DNA of 44,669 nt from Phycisphaerales bacterium (GCA_020352215.1 CP070675.1:5313916-5358584); one strand, 5' to 3'. Shown: positions 35,204 to 43,413, numbered from the stretch's first letter. Notes: generated by a model from the letters alone, not told the origin. A program made the numbers and translations.

Positions 35204-36430
35204 ATGCCGAGATACCATTACATAGCAATAGCAGCCAGCGGTAGGAAGGTTAAGGGTACAGTCACAGCAGAGAGCCCATATGCCGCCCGAAAGCAACTGC
35301 GCGTCCGAAGCGTCCATCCTTCGTCGATCACTGAGGTCAGCTCACGAGCCGAAGGCAAGACTGCATTGTCTTCGATCTTTGCTGGCTTCACCAGGGTCAG
35401 CAAATCCCAGATAATCGACTTTACCAAACAGATGGCTACGCTCCTTAACTCAGGCATCAAACTGACCGAGGCGCTTTCGGTTATGACTCTGCAGACGTCG
35501 GACGTGCGATTCAGAAATGCTCTTGTCGACATTCGTGATCGCGTTGTCACTGGCGAGTCATTCACCGATGCCTTAGCCGACTACAGTGATCACTTCGACG
35601 TCATATATGTGAGTATGGTTCGCGTGGGTGAGGTCACTGGTACATTGGGAAGCAGCCTTTCCACAATCTCCGCTTTTATGGAGAAACGACAGCGCGTCGA
35701 ATCAAAGGTCATGACCGCGATGATATATCCTCTGGTTTTGGTTCTGTTCTGTGTCGCTGCTATTCTTGTCCTGACAACAAAGGTAATTCCGACGATAGGC
35801 AAGCAAATCGAACGTGCCGGCCAGGAACTGCCCTGGGTTACCGACCAGATGATGAATCTCAGCTACGTGCTTACGAGTTGGTGGGTCGTGGTGGTTATTG
35901 CTGTGATCGTGGGATGCGTCTGGGGTCTTAAGCGTTTCTTCAGGACCAGCCGGGGCGCATATTTGCGTGACCGGTTTATTCTGGCTCTGCCTTTGTTCGG
36001 CCCGCTCGTAAAGCAGCGCGTAGTCTCGCGTTTCGCATCAACGCTTTCGACACTACTCGGCTCGGGTCTCGCAATGGCCGAGTCTCTGCGTGTCGTATCG
36101 GAGGTCACCGGCAACAGTCTTATGAAGCAGGCGATCCAGCAGTCGCGGGAGAGGATTCTTGCCGGAGCAGATATCGCCACCCCATTGAGTGACAGCGGAG
36201 TCATCGACCCCGCGATCGCCCACATGGTGGCTGTCGGCGAGAAGAGTGGGGAGCTCGAAACAATGCTCAAGAACATCAGTGACAACCTCGAAGCCTCGAC
36301 CGACGTTGTTATTGAACGACTCAGTGCCGCCATCGAGCCCGTTATTATAATTGTCATGGCTGCGGTAATCGGTGTTATCGCTTATGCAACTATATTGCCG
36401 ATTCTGAAAATATCAGCGGTGGAATTTTAG
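35204..36430 (+). CDS. gspF: Type II secretion inner-membrane platform protein
   Basis: 408 residues from ATG 35204. The frame is open from a TTG at 35129, but MPRYHYIAIAASGRKVKGTV is the usual GspF beginning and the upstream codons look like spacer. Two T2SSF domains are seen (KSQIIDFTKQMATLLNSGIKL; RFASTLSTLLGSGLAMAESL) with three hydrophobic segments, near residues 170-195, 225-245 and at the C-terminus (PVIIIVMAAVIGVIAYATIL). It anchors the GspE ATPase to the pseudopilus. No clear ribosome binding site precedes this ATG. Confidence 0.95.
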   Translation: MPRYHYIAIAASGRKVKGTVTAESPYAARKQLRVRSVHPSSITEVSSRAEGKTALSSIFAGFTRVSKSQIIDFTKQMATLLNSGIKLTEALSVMTLQTSDVRFRNALVDIRDRVVTGESFTDALADYSDHFDVIYVSMVRVGEVTGTLGSSLSTISAFMEKRQRVESKVMTAMIYPLVLVLFCVAAILVLTTKVIPTIGKQIERAGQELPWVTDQMMNLSYVLTSWWVVVVIAVIVGCVWGLKRFFRTSRGAYLRDRFILALPLFGPLVKQRVVSRFASTLSTLLGSGLAMAESLRVVSEVTGNSLMKQAIQQSRERILAGADIATPLSDSGVIDPAIAHMVAVGEKSGELETMLKNISDNLEASTDVVIERLSAAIEPVIIIVMAAVIGVIAYATILPILKISAVEF

Positions 36431-36461
36431 GGTCATCTGATTTAGGAGCAAGAGAAGGAAG

Positions 36462-36905
36462 ATGAAGGAAAGGATAACAAGAAAAGTCAGGCGTGGTTTT
36501 ACTATGGTCGAGCTGATGGCTGTGCTCATAATTCTTGGTTTGCTCGCAGCGGTAGTCGTGCAGAATTTTGTGGGCCAGACCGACAAGGCCCGTGTCACGA
36601 CTACGAAAGCCAACCTCAGGCTTCTACACATGGCGGTCAATCAATTCAAGATGGACACCGGCAGATTCCCTGCCGAAGAGGAAGGCCTGATGGTTCTTAT
36701 CGAGGCGCCAGAGGAAATCGCGGGTTATCAACCCGGCGGGTATCTGGAGAGCACCGAGTTGCCTTTCGACGGCTGGGGAAACGAATTCATCTTTGAGCTT
36801 TATCCTGAGAGCGGCAAGCCGTTTGTAATTAAGAGTCTTGGCGCCGATGGTGAAGAAGGCGGTGAGGACTACGATGCCGACCTACTCAGCACTGACGCAT
36901 ACTGA
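36462..36905 (+). CDS. gspG: Major pseudopilin
   Basis: 147 residues with GAAGGAAG directly before the ATG. A short 12-residue leader ends in Gly before FTMVEL, with the conserved Glu5, followed by the hydrophobic assembly helix. FDGWGNEF and SLGADGEEGGEDYDADLLS are the GspG calcium-loop signature. It is processed by a prepilin peptidase not present here. The 3' end overlaps gspH by 32 bases. Confidence 0.96.
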   Translation: MKERITRKVRRGFTMVELMAVLIILGLLAAVVVQNFVGQTDKARVTTTKANLRLLHMAVNQFKMDTGRFPAEEEGLMVLIEAPEEIAGYQPGGYLESTELPFDGWGNEFIFELYPESGKPFVIKSLGADGEEGGEDYDADLLSTDAY

Positions 36906-37503
36906 CAGCGGTTCTTCTCGGCGTGCAGCAACTACCGCGTACGGAGTACGCAAAACACAATACGCAGTACGCAACACGAGATATGGTTTCACGCTCATTG
37001 AACTGATAATCGTTGTCATCGTAGTGGCCTTACTTGTGCTCTTGGCCCAGGTGAATCTATTTGGTTTGCTCGGAAGAAACACATTCGAGGCCCAAATTCA
37101 GGAGTTTGTCTCGACGATGCAGATGGCTGTCGCAGCAGCGGCGCAGAGCGAAAGAAGATATGAGGTGATTGTGGATCTGGTCGAGCAAGGTTTCTTGCTT
37201 CGCGAGATTACTTCGCCCGACCTCTCGGAGGTGCTCGAAGAAGAGATTATTGTTCAGAGCTATTTCAACGATAATTGTCGCGTCGCTTACGTTGAGTTTG
37301 ATGACGGCGAATATACAAGCGATACCAGGGCGAAATTTCGTGCCGGACACGCCGGCTGGCATTATGGCGGCAAAATAGTCTTGCTCGACGAAGATGAGCT
37401 ACCTTACTCGGTTGTAGTCAACCGGCTCAATCGGATTGTCCAGCTAAGAGAGGGTGATGTTGAACTACTCGTTCCAAGACCGAAAGATGAAGTGCCGTTC
37501 TAA
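36874..37503 (+). CDS. gspH: Minor pseudopilin, GspH-like
   Basis: 209 residues from ATG 36874, chosen for GGTGAGG 6 bases upstream; ATG 36847 and TTG 36838 are further inside gspG. The cleavage site is YG before FTLIELIIVVIVVALLVLL. The leader is 38 residues, three times that of GspG, and ends in the repeat-derived TAYGVRKTQYAVRNTRYG. The mature part is acidic and beta-rich and has only weak GspH similarity. Placement after gspG supports the assignment. It overlaps gspG by 32 bases and gspI by about 47. Confidence 0.75.
   Translation: MPTYSALTHTDSGSSRRAATTAYGVRKTQYAVRNTRYGFTLIELIIVVIVVALLVLLAQVNLFGLLGRNTFEAQIQEFVSTMQMAVAAAAQSERRYEVIVDLVEQGFLLREITSPDLSEVLEEEIIVQSYFNDNCRVAYVEFDDGEYTSDTRAKFRAGHAGWHYGGKIVLLDEDELPYSVVVNRLNRIVQLREGDVELLVPRPKDEVPF
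36940..36980 (+). repeat. Two-unit short repeat in the gspH leader
   Basis: tacggagtacgcaaaacaca (36940-36959) and tacgcagtacgcaacacgag (36961-36980) match at about 16 of 20 positions. A third, partial copy, gttacgcaatacgagacgag, lies at 37546-37565 in the gspI leader. Confidence 0.7.
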
Positions 37504-38356
37504 AACCTGTAGTGACTCGTGCGCTGTGCGAGCAGGTCGCTTCGAGTTACGCAATACGAGACGAGAGGCCTTCAGCCTCTTAGAAGTGATTGCCGCGCTC
37601 GGCATCCTGGCACTGGTGACTTCAACTGTGCTTGTTGTCATAAATCGCTGCTTGGTCGGGGCAACGGAGTCAGTCTTACGGATGCAGGCCTTTGAAGTCG
37701 CGCGCGAAAATCTGGAGAAGCTCGTTGCCTCAGACTCAGTGAAAGAGACGGTTGAATATGGAAACAGTGATCGGTATCCGGACATAAAATGGGAAACTGT
37801 CGTCGAGACATTCTATGAACCTTTGACCAACAGGATGTGGGTCAGGGGCGTTTGCTCGGCTGAATATGAGGATATGCAGGGCGAGACGCAAACGATCGAG
37901 CTGACCCATTGGCTGACCGACGTCACAAAACAGCAGTTACTCCAGCTCGCGAACCAGGAGGAACAGGCGCAAGAGCAAATGGCTGGCGAACTCATCGAGA
38001 CAGTCGAGGAAGCCGCCGAATACGCAGGCGTCGGCGTCGAGACAATTGAGCAGTGGCTTGATGAAGGTATGCTCCAAACTGAGGATGGCTCATTCGTTAA
38101 GGGCAATCTCGATCTATACGTTCGCACGGGTGGCAAACCAAGCGCCGAAGAAAAGGATCAACAGGTTAAATCCACCGCGGAGCTGCTCGACTTGGCGAAA
38201 GGTGAAGCCGGCCCAAAGAGCGACGCACCATCTGTCCCAGGCTCTCAATCCAGTGGAGTGGACCCGACGACAGGCCTTACATACGAAGAACTTGAAGCGA
38301 TGGATTTCGACGAAGTCCTGCAGCTACTGCAGAAGAAACAGGGCAAAGAGTTTTGA
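37457..38356 (+). CDS. gspI: Minor pseudopilin, GspI-like, with C-terminal HTH-like extension
   Basis: 299 residues from ATG 37457 (AAGAGAGGG just upstream); ATG 37487 is the alternative. The cleavage site is EA before FSLLEVIAALGILALV (Phe39 is +1), with Ala instead of Gly at -1. The 38-residue leader ends in FELRNTRREA, echoing VRNTRYG in GspH. The pseudopilin core, with WETVVE and an alternating beta pattern, ends near residue 160. A Gln/Glu-rich stretch follows, then about residues 178-223 read like a MerR/excisionase-type helix-turn-helix (TVEEAAEYAGVGVETIEQWL, then DEGML and LDLYVR). GspI proteins are normally about 120-130 residues, so more than half of this protein is extra. Confidence 0.72.
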   Translation: MLNYSFQDRKMKCRSKTCSDSCAVRAGRFELRNTRREAFSLLEVIAALGILALVTSTVLVVINRCLVGATESVLRMQAFEVARENLEKLVASDSVKETVEYGNSDRYPDIKWETVVETFYEPLTNRMWVRGVCSAEYEDMQGETQTIELTHWLTDVTKQQLLQLANQEEQAQEQMAGELIETVEEAAEYAGVGVETIEQWLDEGMLQTEDGSFVKGNLDLYVRTGGKPSAEEKDQQVKSTAELLDLAKGEAGPKSDAPSVPGSQSSGVDPTTGLTYEELEAMDFDEVLQLLQKKQGKEF

Positions 38357-38364
38357 TTCGGACG

Positions 38365-39252
38365 ATGGCGACAGAATCTGACAATTTGCAGCATGTCGAC
38401 AACACTGCCCAGGTGTCCGGGGGGAGTGCTTGCGCTTCGGCGCGCCTGCTATCGTTCGCTCACGGTTGCTCCCATTCTGGCGACCGGTCACCTGTCCTGA
38501 CTGGCCGATTCAGAGTCAGCAGAGAAACAGGATTTTCATTGGCCGAGGTGCTTGTCGCCATAGCAATAGGTGCGATGATTCTGACCGTCGTACTAAGTAT
38601 TTACAGCAGAGCAGCAGATTCGGCATCTGTAATAATCCATAGGCTTGGGGGCTCACGTTTGCCCTCTGAGATCCTGCAACTTATCGCCGAAGATCTCGAC
38701 AACATGGTTGGTCAAGCCTCGGGTACGAATATCACTATTGAAAACAAGTTGGACAGCGGTTTCCGAACGGCCAGGCTCACGATTCTAAGGACGATCTACG
38801 ATGCTAAAGACCAACAGCAGACCTTCGAAGAGACCATCTGGCAAAGTAGCCTGGACGTAGGCACTGACAGCCTGGTTCTATACCGCAGTCACAGCGGAAT
38901 AGCTTTGGAGGACAGACTGCTTGACGAACGGAGAGAGACCTGGGAGAGGGCGTATTCCTTTGTGCCTCTCTGCGACGGCATCACATTTTTTGAGATACTT
39001 GTGCCCAAGGGTGACGATGAGTATCAGGATAGGTGGACAGGTACGTCATTGCCGCCGGGCGTCAAGATAGCGATCTCCTTTGCCGAGCCCTTTGAGACCG
39101 CCAGCGGTACTTACGATGTGCCTGAGGAGGACAAATTCACGCGGACTATAGCCGTAGACAGAACCAGGAAGATCAGATTCGAAATGAAGATTATTCAGGA
39201 CGTGAATACGCCGACCAATGAGCAACTTTCGCAAACATCCCAACAGCAGTAG
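38365..39252 (+). CDS. gspJ: Minor pseudopilin, GspJ-like
   Basis: 295 residues from ATG 38365; a TTG at 38353 would overlap the gspI stop. The cleavage site is TG before FSLAEVLVAIAIGAMILTVV. The leader is 56 residues long and contains the Ser/Ala/Arg-rich GGSACASARLLSFAHGCSHS, unlike any ordinary prepilin leader. The mature part has the GspJ-like pattern LIAEDLDNM, TFEETIW and a C-terminal MKIIQDV. It overlaps gspK by 35 bases. No convincing ribosome binding site is seen, so translation may depend on coupling. Confidence 0.72.
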   Translation: MATESDNLQHVDNTAQVSGGSACASARLLSFAHGCSHSGDRSPVLTGRFRVSRETGFSLAEVLVAIAIGAMILTVVLSIYSRAADSASVIIHRLGGSRLPSEILQLIAEDLDNMVGQASGTNITIENKLDSGFRTARLTILRTIYDAKDQQQTFEETIWQSSLDVGTDSLVLYRSHSGIALEDRLLDERRETWERAYSFVPLCDGITFFEILVPKGDDEYQDRWTGTSLPPGVKIAISFAEPFETASGTYDVPEEDKFTRTIAVDRTRKIRFEMKIIQDVNTPTNEQLSQTSQQQ

Positions 39253-40546
39253 CAACGGCAACCGATCAGGTGTCGTGCTGCTGTTGACGTTGATTCTGCT
39301 GGTCGCACTCTCAACGCTTGGCTACACGTTGACAAGCCGTGTAGCCGCCCGCCGGCACCGCGATCGCTATTTGATTGACTACTGCAGCGCTCGCTATGCC
39401 TGTGATTCGGCCTTGAAGTACGCGCTTGCTACACTGGAGGATCTCGACCCACAACTGATTAGCCGCCCGAACGAGCCGGATTTCTCCGACCTGTTTATCC
39501 TCAATGAAACCGAATACCAGGAGTTGCTCGACCAACTTGCTGAAGAGAATGCCCTCTACGGGCAAGACAATCTTGGCCGCGCCCAAAGTATCAGTAGTAG
39601 CGCCGCTATTGATGACATCAAAGATGCAAACGACATCAATGATACTGACGATAGCGGTTTTGACGAAAGCCCGATTATTGACTTCAGCGACCCGAATTCT
39701 TTGACGATACGTGGTCCATACGGCCCGGTCTGGCCGTTCGTGACGGAACCGGTCCAGTTCGAGATCGGCACTGCCACAGTCACCATCGAAATTGAAGACG
39801 AAAATGCAAAGTACCCTATCGGCTGGGCACTTCTGGACGATGCAGAGGTGCAGCGGGAAGCCGAAGCCGGATTCGAGACCTTCTGTGAATGGATGGCGAT
39901 GGAGCAAGCGGAGATTAGTTTGCTCAAAGAAGACCTGAAGGATATCGCCGAAATACTACCGTTCAAGCTTGAGTTTAAGCCGATAACTAAAACCGTGAGA
40001 GAGCCCGTAACTACGCCAAGGACCTCCAGTAGCAGAACCAGGAGAACAACTGCGCGAACGCGTGTAAAGAAGCAGACAATATCCGTCGCCGACCAAGTCG
40101 CAAGGCAGAACGCCGCTTTCTCGCAGCTGTTCCACAGCTCTATGCTCGACAGGGAAATTCTTGCCAGGCCGACTATCGAGACCGAAAGCAGGAAGGAGTC
40201 CGCGCTGAAATACACCAGCCTGTGGGCTTCTCAAAAAGTAAACATAAACACAGCGCCCCGACATGTTCTGGAAACGGCCTTCATTTTCGGCGGCGACGCC
40301 GACAAGATCGCTCAAGAAATCATACAACAGAGACGTATCCAGCCCATTGACAACATCGACGACTTGAAGAGCGCTCTCTTTGGCTATTCCGACTCTATCG
40401 CCGATTGCGAGAAGTATATCACGACGACCAGCAATCTCTTCACAGTCAGAGTCACAGCAGTAAGTGGAGTGGCCAAGGCGTCGGCTGTTGCAGCAATAAC
40501 AAAGAATGGGAAGAAAGTAAAACGAATTGCCGTAATCTCGGGCTGA
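39218..40546 (+). CDS. gspK: Minor pseudopilin, GspK
   Basis: 442 residues. An 18-residue leader ends in SG before VVLLLTLILLVALSTLGYTL; there is no Glu5, as is normal for GspK, which caps the pseudopilus. KVNINTAPRHVLETAF near residue 340 and RRIQPIDNIDDLKSAL are the helix-hairpin-helix-like GspK signature. An acidic insert (DDIKDANDINDTDDSGFDES) and a Thr/Arg-rich stretch (about 265-285) make it longer than usual. It overlaps gspJ by 35 bases and is followed by an 82-base spacer containing the palindrome gcctcatgtgaggc. Confidence 0.9.
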   Translation: MSNFRKHPNSSSNGNRSGVVLLLTLILLVALSTLGYTLTSRVAARRHRDRYLIDYCSARYACDSALKYALATLEDLDPQLISRPNEPDFSDLFILNETEYQELLDQLAEENALYGQDNLGRAQSISSSAAIDDIKDANDINDTDDSGFDESPIIDFSDPNSLTIRGPYGPVWPFVTEPVQFEIGTATVTIEIEDENAKYPIGWALLDDAEVQREAEAGFETFCEWMAMEQAEISLLKEDLKDIAEILPFKLEFKPITKTVREPVTTPRTSSSRTRRTTARTRVKKQTISVADQVARQNAAFSQLFHSSMLDREILARPTIETESRKESALKYTSLWASQKVNINTAPRHVLETAFIFGGDADKIAQEIIQQRRIQPIDNIDDLKSALFGYSDSIADCEKYITTTSNLFTVRVTAVSGVAKASAVAAITKNGKKVKRIAVISG

Positions 40547-40628
40547 CATTCTCGGCCCGCATGGTGCTTGCTGCATACGCAAAGAACGCAATGCCTCATG
40601 TGAGGCGATTGATAGGAGCCTTTTAGAA

Positions 40629-42101
40629 GTGGAGTCAAACAACTACTTGGGAATCTATCTGGGCCAGGACAAAGCCACGGTCGTTTGTCTGAGCTCTCGC
40701 GACCGCAACAGAAAGGTCCTGAGCTGTTTCAGTGTCTCTATTGGGCAGCAGGACGGGCAGACTGTGTCCAGTACGACGCCCGTTGATGTTGAGCTGGCAG
40801 CCCTTATCGCCCACAGTTGTGCTCAGAGAGAACTGCAGTTCTCGCACGTTGCCGTGGCCCTGGATTGTTCGATGTTTATGCAGCACGACGTGCACAGCGA
40901 CTTCAGCGATCCGAAGAAAATAGCAGCCACCGTTAGATTCGATGCCGAAGAGGCACTTTCTGCCGACGTTACCGATATCGCCGTAGCCTTCCGTATCGCC
41001 GCAACCGGCCAGAACGGCTCCGACCTAACCGTGTTTACCGCGCAGCAAAAGACTCTGTCGGACGTGCTCCTCTCGATGCAAAACAATGATCTGGACCCCG
41101 TCACTATAGAGCCCGACGTCAACTCGCTCTCGAGATTCCTTGAAGAGACTCTCACGCTACCCGAGCCCCAAAACCCGGCGACCCTGTTCGGGATACTTTC
41201 CGACCGTCGTGGCTATCTGGTTGCTCGCCCGGAATCGCAAAGAGCAGCCACCCTGCGAACGTTCCTTATCAATCCTACGCAGGACAGAAACGATCTGCTC
41301 CAAAGAGAAACACTGCTGACCACCGCCTTGACCGAAAACGGCGAGCCCACAAAGTACCTCAAAGTCTTTGATTCGACGAATTCCGTGGACTATCAGCAAC
41401 TCAGCAACAGGCTCAACATGCAGGCTGGTGACATCGATCTGACCCTGTCTCTCGACATTGAGCCACAGGCACTGGCTGACTGCGCTGACCCTGTCGACGT
41501 CGCGATTGCCTACGGCGCCGCCATGGCTCACTTAGACAAGACCCAGACCATCAACTTTCGTAATGATTTCATGCCCTATCAGGGCCAAAAGGAAAGACTG
41601 AAGAAAACGGTCAAATTCCTCAGTGTATGTGTCACCATCTTGTTGTTCGCGGTCGGCCTGTATTTCCAAGTCAGGTTGTTTCAGGAAAACAGAAAGACTG
41701 GCCGGATAAGAACAAGGCTGGCCCAGCAGTATGCCAGCGTTATGTTCGGCAAGAAGCCATCCGGCAGAACGAGCCCAGTCAGGCAGCTGTCAGCGGAGCT
41801 AAGACGCATCAGGGACGTCAAGAGCGGCCAACTGAACATTTCAGGCGAAGAGTCCATATCGGCCAAGCTGACTTTGGTGCTCGGTGCTTTTAACGAATGT
41901 GCCGCCGCCACAAACCTGAGCATAGATACGATCTCGATCGCGCCTAAGAGCATTACCGTAGTAGGCGATACCTCCAGTCGCAAGAACACACTGAAATTCT
42001 TCGACGCAGTCAGAGGCAGCGGCCTGGAGATTCTGCGGTACCGTTACGACCAAAAGGGCGGACGTGATACCTTCAGCGTGACCGCTGAGCCGAAGAAGTA
42101 G
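40629..42101 (+). CDS. gspL: Type II secretion assembly protein, GspL/PilM-like
   Basis: 490 residues starting at GTG 40629, with AGGAG 11 bases upstream. The N-terminal 300 residues have an actin-like ATPase fold as in GspL/PilM (YLGIYLGQDKATVVCL, DVAIAYGAAMAH). A single transmembrane helix near 329-350 (FLSVCVTILLFAVGLYF) precedes a periplasmic ferredoxin-like domain. GspL recruits the GspE ATPase to the membrane and pairs with GspM, whose gene follows after 15 bases. Confidence 0.82.
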   Translation: MESNNYLGIYLGQDKATVVCLSSRDRNRKVLSCFSVSIGQQDGQTVSSTTPVDVELAALIAHSCAQRELQFSHVAVALDCSMFMQHDVHSDFSDPKKIAATVRFDAEEALSADVTDIAVAFRIAATGQNGSDLTVFTAQQKTLSDVLLSMQNNDLDPVTIEPDVNSLSRFLEETLTLPEPQNPATLFGILSDRRGYLVARPESQRAATLRTFLINPTQDRNDLLQRETLLTTALTENGEPTKYLKVFDSTNSVDYQQLSNRLNMQAGDIDLTLSLDIEPQALADCADPVDVAIAYGAAMAHLDKTQTINFRNDFMPYQGQKERLKKTVKFLSVCVTILLFAVGLYFQVRLFQENRKTGRIRTRLAQQYASVMFGKKPSGRTSPVRQLSAELRRIRDVKSGQLNISGEESISAKLTLVLGAFNECAAATNLSIDTISIAPKSITVVGDTSSRKNTLKFFDAVRGSGLEILRYRYDQKGGRDTFSVTAEPKK

Positions 42102-42116
42102 TCGAGGAGTAGCTGA

Positions 42117-42617
42117 ATGAAGGACATATACAGAAATCCCATTTTCTACTACATACTTGTACCCGTTGTCATAGCACTATGGCCGATTCTCGTATGGGCG
42201 CTGTATCTACCGAGAGCCCAGGAGGGCTTCGAAAAAGAGCACGCCGGCTACTACGAAGCCGAAAGAGTAATGATGGACATCCTCGCGCTTGACCCGGATC
42301 GGCTGGAGTTCGCCGACGCCAACAACGCCGCCGCCGAGTTTGACTATGCCAAAGCCGTGCAGGCAGTTGCCAGCCTGTGCTCGATAAAGCCGGACAATTA
42401 CAAGTTCAATTCCGGCATGGTTATGACCAGTGCCGGCCGAAAGAGCCAAAGCGCCAAAGTAAGCCTGAAAAGCGTCGGCGTAAAAACATTTGCCAGATTC
42501 CTCTCCACTATCCAGCTCCGCTGGGCCGACCTACAGTGCACCAAGGTAAAGCTCACCAAGAAGAAGGGCCTGCCTGACGCCTGGGACGTCGACCTCGACT
42601 TCAAGTACTACTATTGA
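42117..42617 (+). CDS. gspM: Type II secretion assembly protein, GspM-like
   Basis: 166 residues with GAGGAG 7 bases before the ATG. An N-terminal transmembrane helix (YYILVPVVIALWPILVWALYL) is followed by a short coiled region and a ferredoxin-like domain (VSLKSVGVKTFARFLSTI, WDVDLDFKYYY). Sequence similarity to GspM is weak; size, topology and position after gspL carry the call. Last gene of the secretion operon; no clear terminator follows. Confidence 0.72.
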   Translation: MKDIYRNPIFYYILVPVVIALWPILVWALYLPRAQEGFEKEHAGYYEAERVMMDILALDPDRLEFADANNAAAEFDYAKAVQAVASLCSIKPDNYKFNSGMVMTSAGRKSQSAKVSLKSVGVKTFARFLSTIQLRWADLQCTKVKLTKKKGLPDAWDVDLDFKYYY

Positions 42618-42705
42618 TCTTGCCCGACGTTTAGCCGGACAGCCCCTCCTGACATCTCACAACCCTTTTTCTGCAAAGAAGTTGTGGTTCATCTTTCCGC
42701 TCGCT

Positions 42706-43067
42706 GGAAATTGGCTTTGTTTGGGTTTGTTTTGCCCGGGCCGGAGGGTCGGCCTATTCTCATAATCTTTTCCTGTAAAAGAGCTTACGTTCATTCGGGC
42801 AGACTCAAATTGGCTTTGTTTTTTCAAATCGTGCTCAATAATTGCGCGTCGGCTCCCCCTTCTGTCTCAGTTCCTTCGGCAAGCTCAGGACAAGCTTCTG
42901 GCTGCTGACATTGAATTGGCCTTGTTTGGCTTTGAATTGGCTTTGTTTTTTTGGCCTCCAAAGGCGCCGCCATTTTCATACTCACTTGCCATAAATGACT
43001 TTAAGAGCATTTGCCCTCTCGGAAATTGGCTTTGTTTTTTCAAAAGGGCTCAAGGATTGCGCGCCGG
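42706..43067. repeat. Array of five degenerate AATTGGCTTTGTTT repeats
   Basis: Copies begin at 42706, 42806, 42911, 42932 and 43022. The two longest (42806-42852 and 43022-43067) are identical over the first 22 bases and then share most of gctcaa--attgcgcg-cgg. The copies at 42911 and 42932 are shorter and adjacent. Read on the minus strand the core codes KTKPI, NKANF or KQSQF in its three frames, but no long frame is kept. Confidence 0.75.
42870..42897. repeat. Short dispersed-type repeat
   Basis: ttccttcggcaagctcagga followed by caagctt. It closely resembles the short sequence with core CCTTCGACAAGCTCAGGAC that I recall as dispersed in many bacterial genomes; that comparison is from memory. 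Confidence 0.35.
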
Positions 43068-43177
43068 ATCCGGCCCGTATCTCGTATGCGGCACCCCGAA
43101 TCTCGCATGTGCCGTCCCGGCCCGGTCGATTTCTGCGCATTTTCTCGATTCGCCTTGATCTTAGCTTCGCTCGACAT
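43040..43177 (-). pseudogene. Truncated gene remnant (N-terminal NRxNAQKSTGP family)
   Basis: From ATG 43177, preceded by a strong AAAGGGAGGG, the minus strand reads MSSEAKIKANRENAQKSTGP and then changes abruptly into repeat-like sequence (HMRDSGCRIRDTGRIRRA) and stops at 43040 after 45 codons. The first 20 residues match the start of a multi-copy hypothetical family of planctomycetes that I know by its NRANAQKSTGP-type motif (recalled, not searched). The body of the gene is missing and replaced by the repeat array. A TTGACA promoter lies about 200 bases upstream. Confidence 0.6.
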
Positions 43178-43385
43178 GATAAGCCCTCCCTTTCTGAAGT
43201 GATTGTGTCCTACCCGCCTTCTGTCTGGCGCTGAAAAAAGTACCGTACACCTTTAATTTGTGTTGTATCTGCTTGCGGGGCAACGAGTTAGCTACTTGCC
43301 ATCCGCGATTCCCCTCGCGGCGTTGTGTTCTGACTTGTGTCCCTCGTCTCCCGTCTTGCACACTTTGACTATATATTCTGTATGT

Positions 43386-43413
43386 ATCTTACAAACGGAC
43401 GGCGGGCTGTCAA
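43386..43413 (-). promoter_or_regulatory. Promoter of the remnant gene
   Basis: On the minus strand a perfect TTGACA (43413-43408), a 16-base spacer and TAAGAT (43391-43386). It would give a leader of about 200 bases before the ATG at 43177, unusually long for so short a reading frame. Confidence 0.45.

Noticed and set aside
42706..43067. CRISPR array
   Set aside because: Unit length and spacing are irregular (two copies nearly touching), the copies are degenerate, and no cas gene is present.
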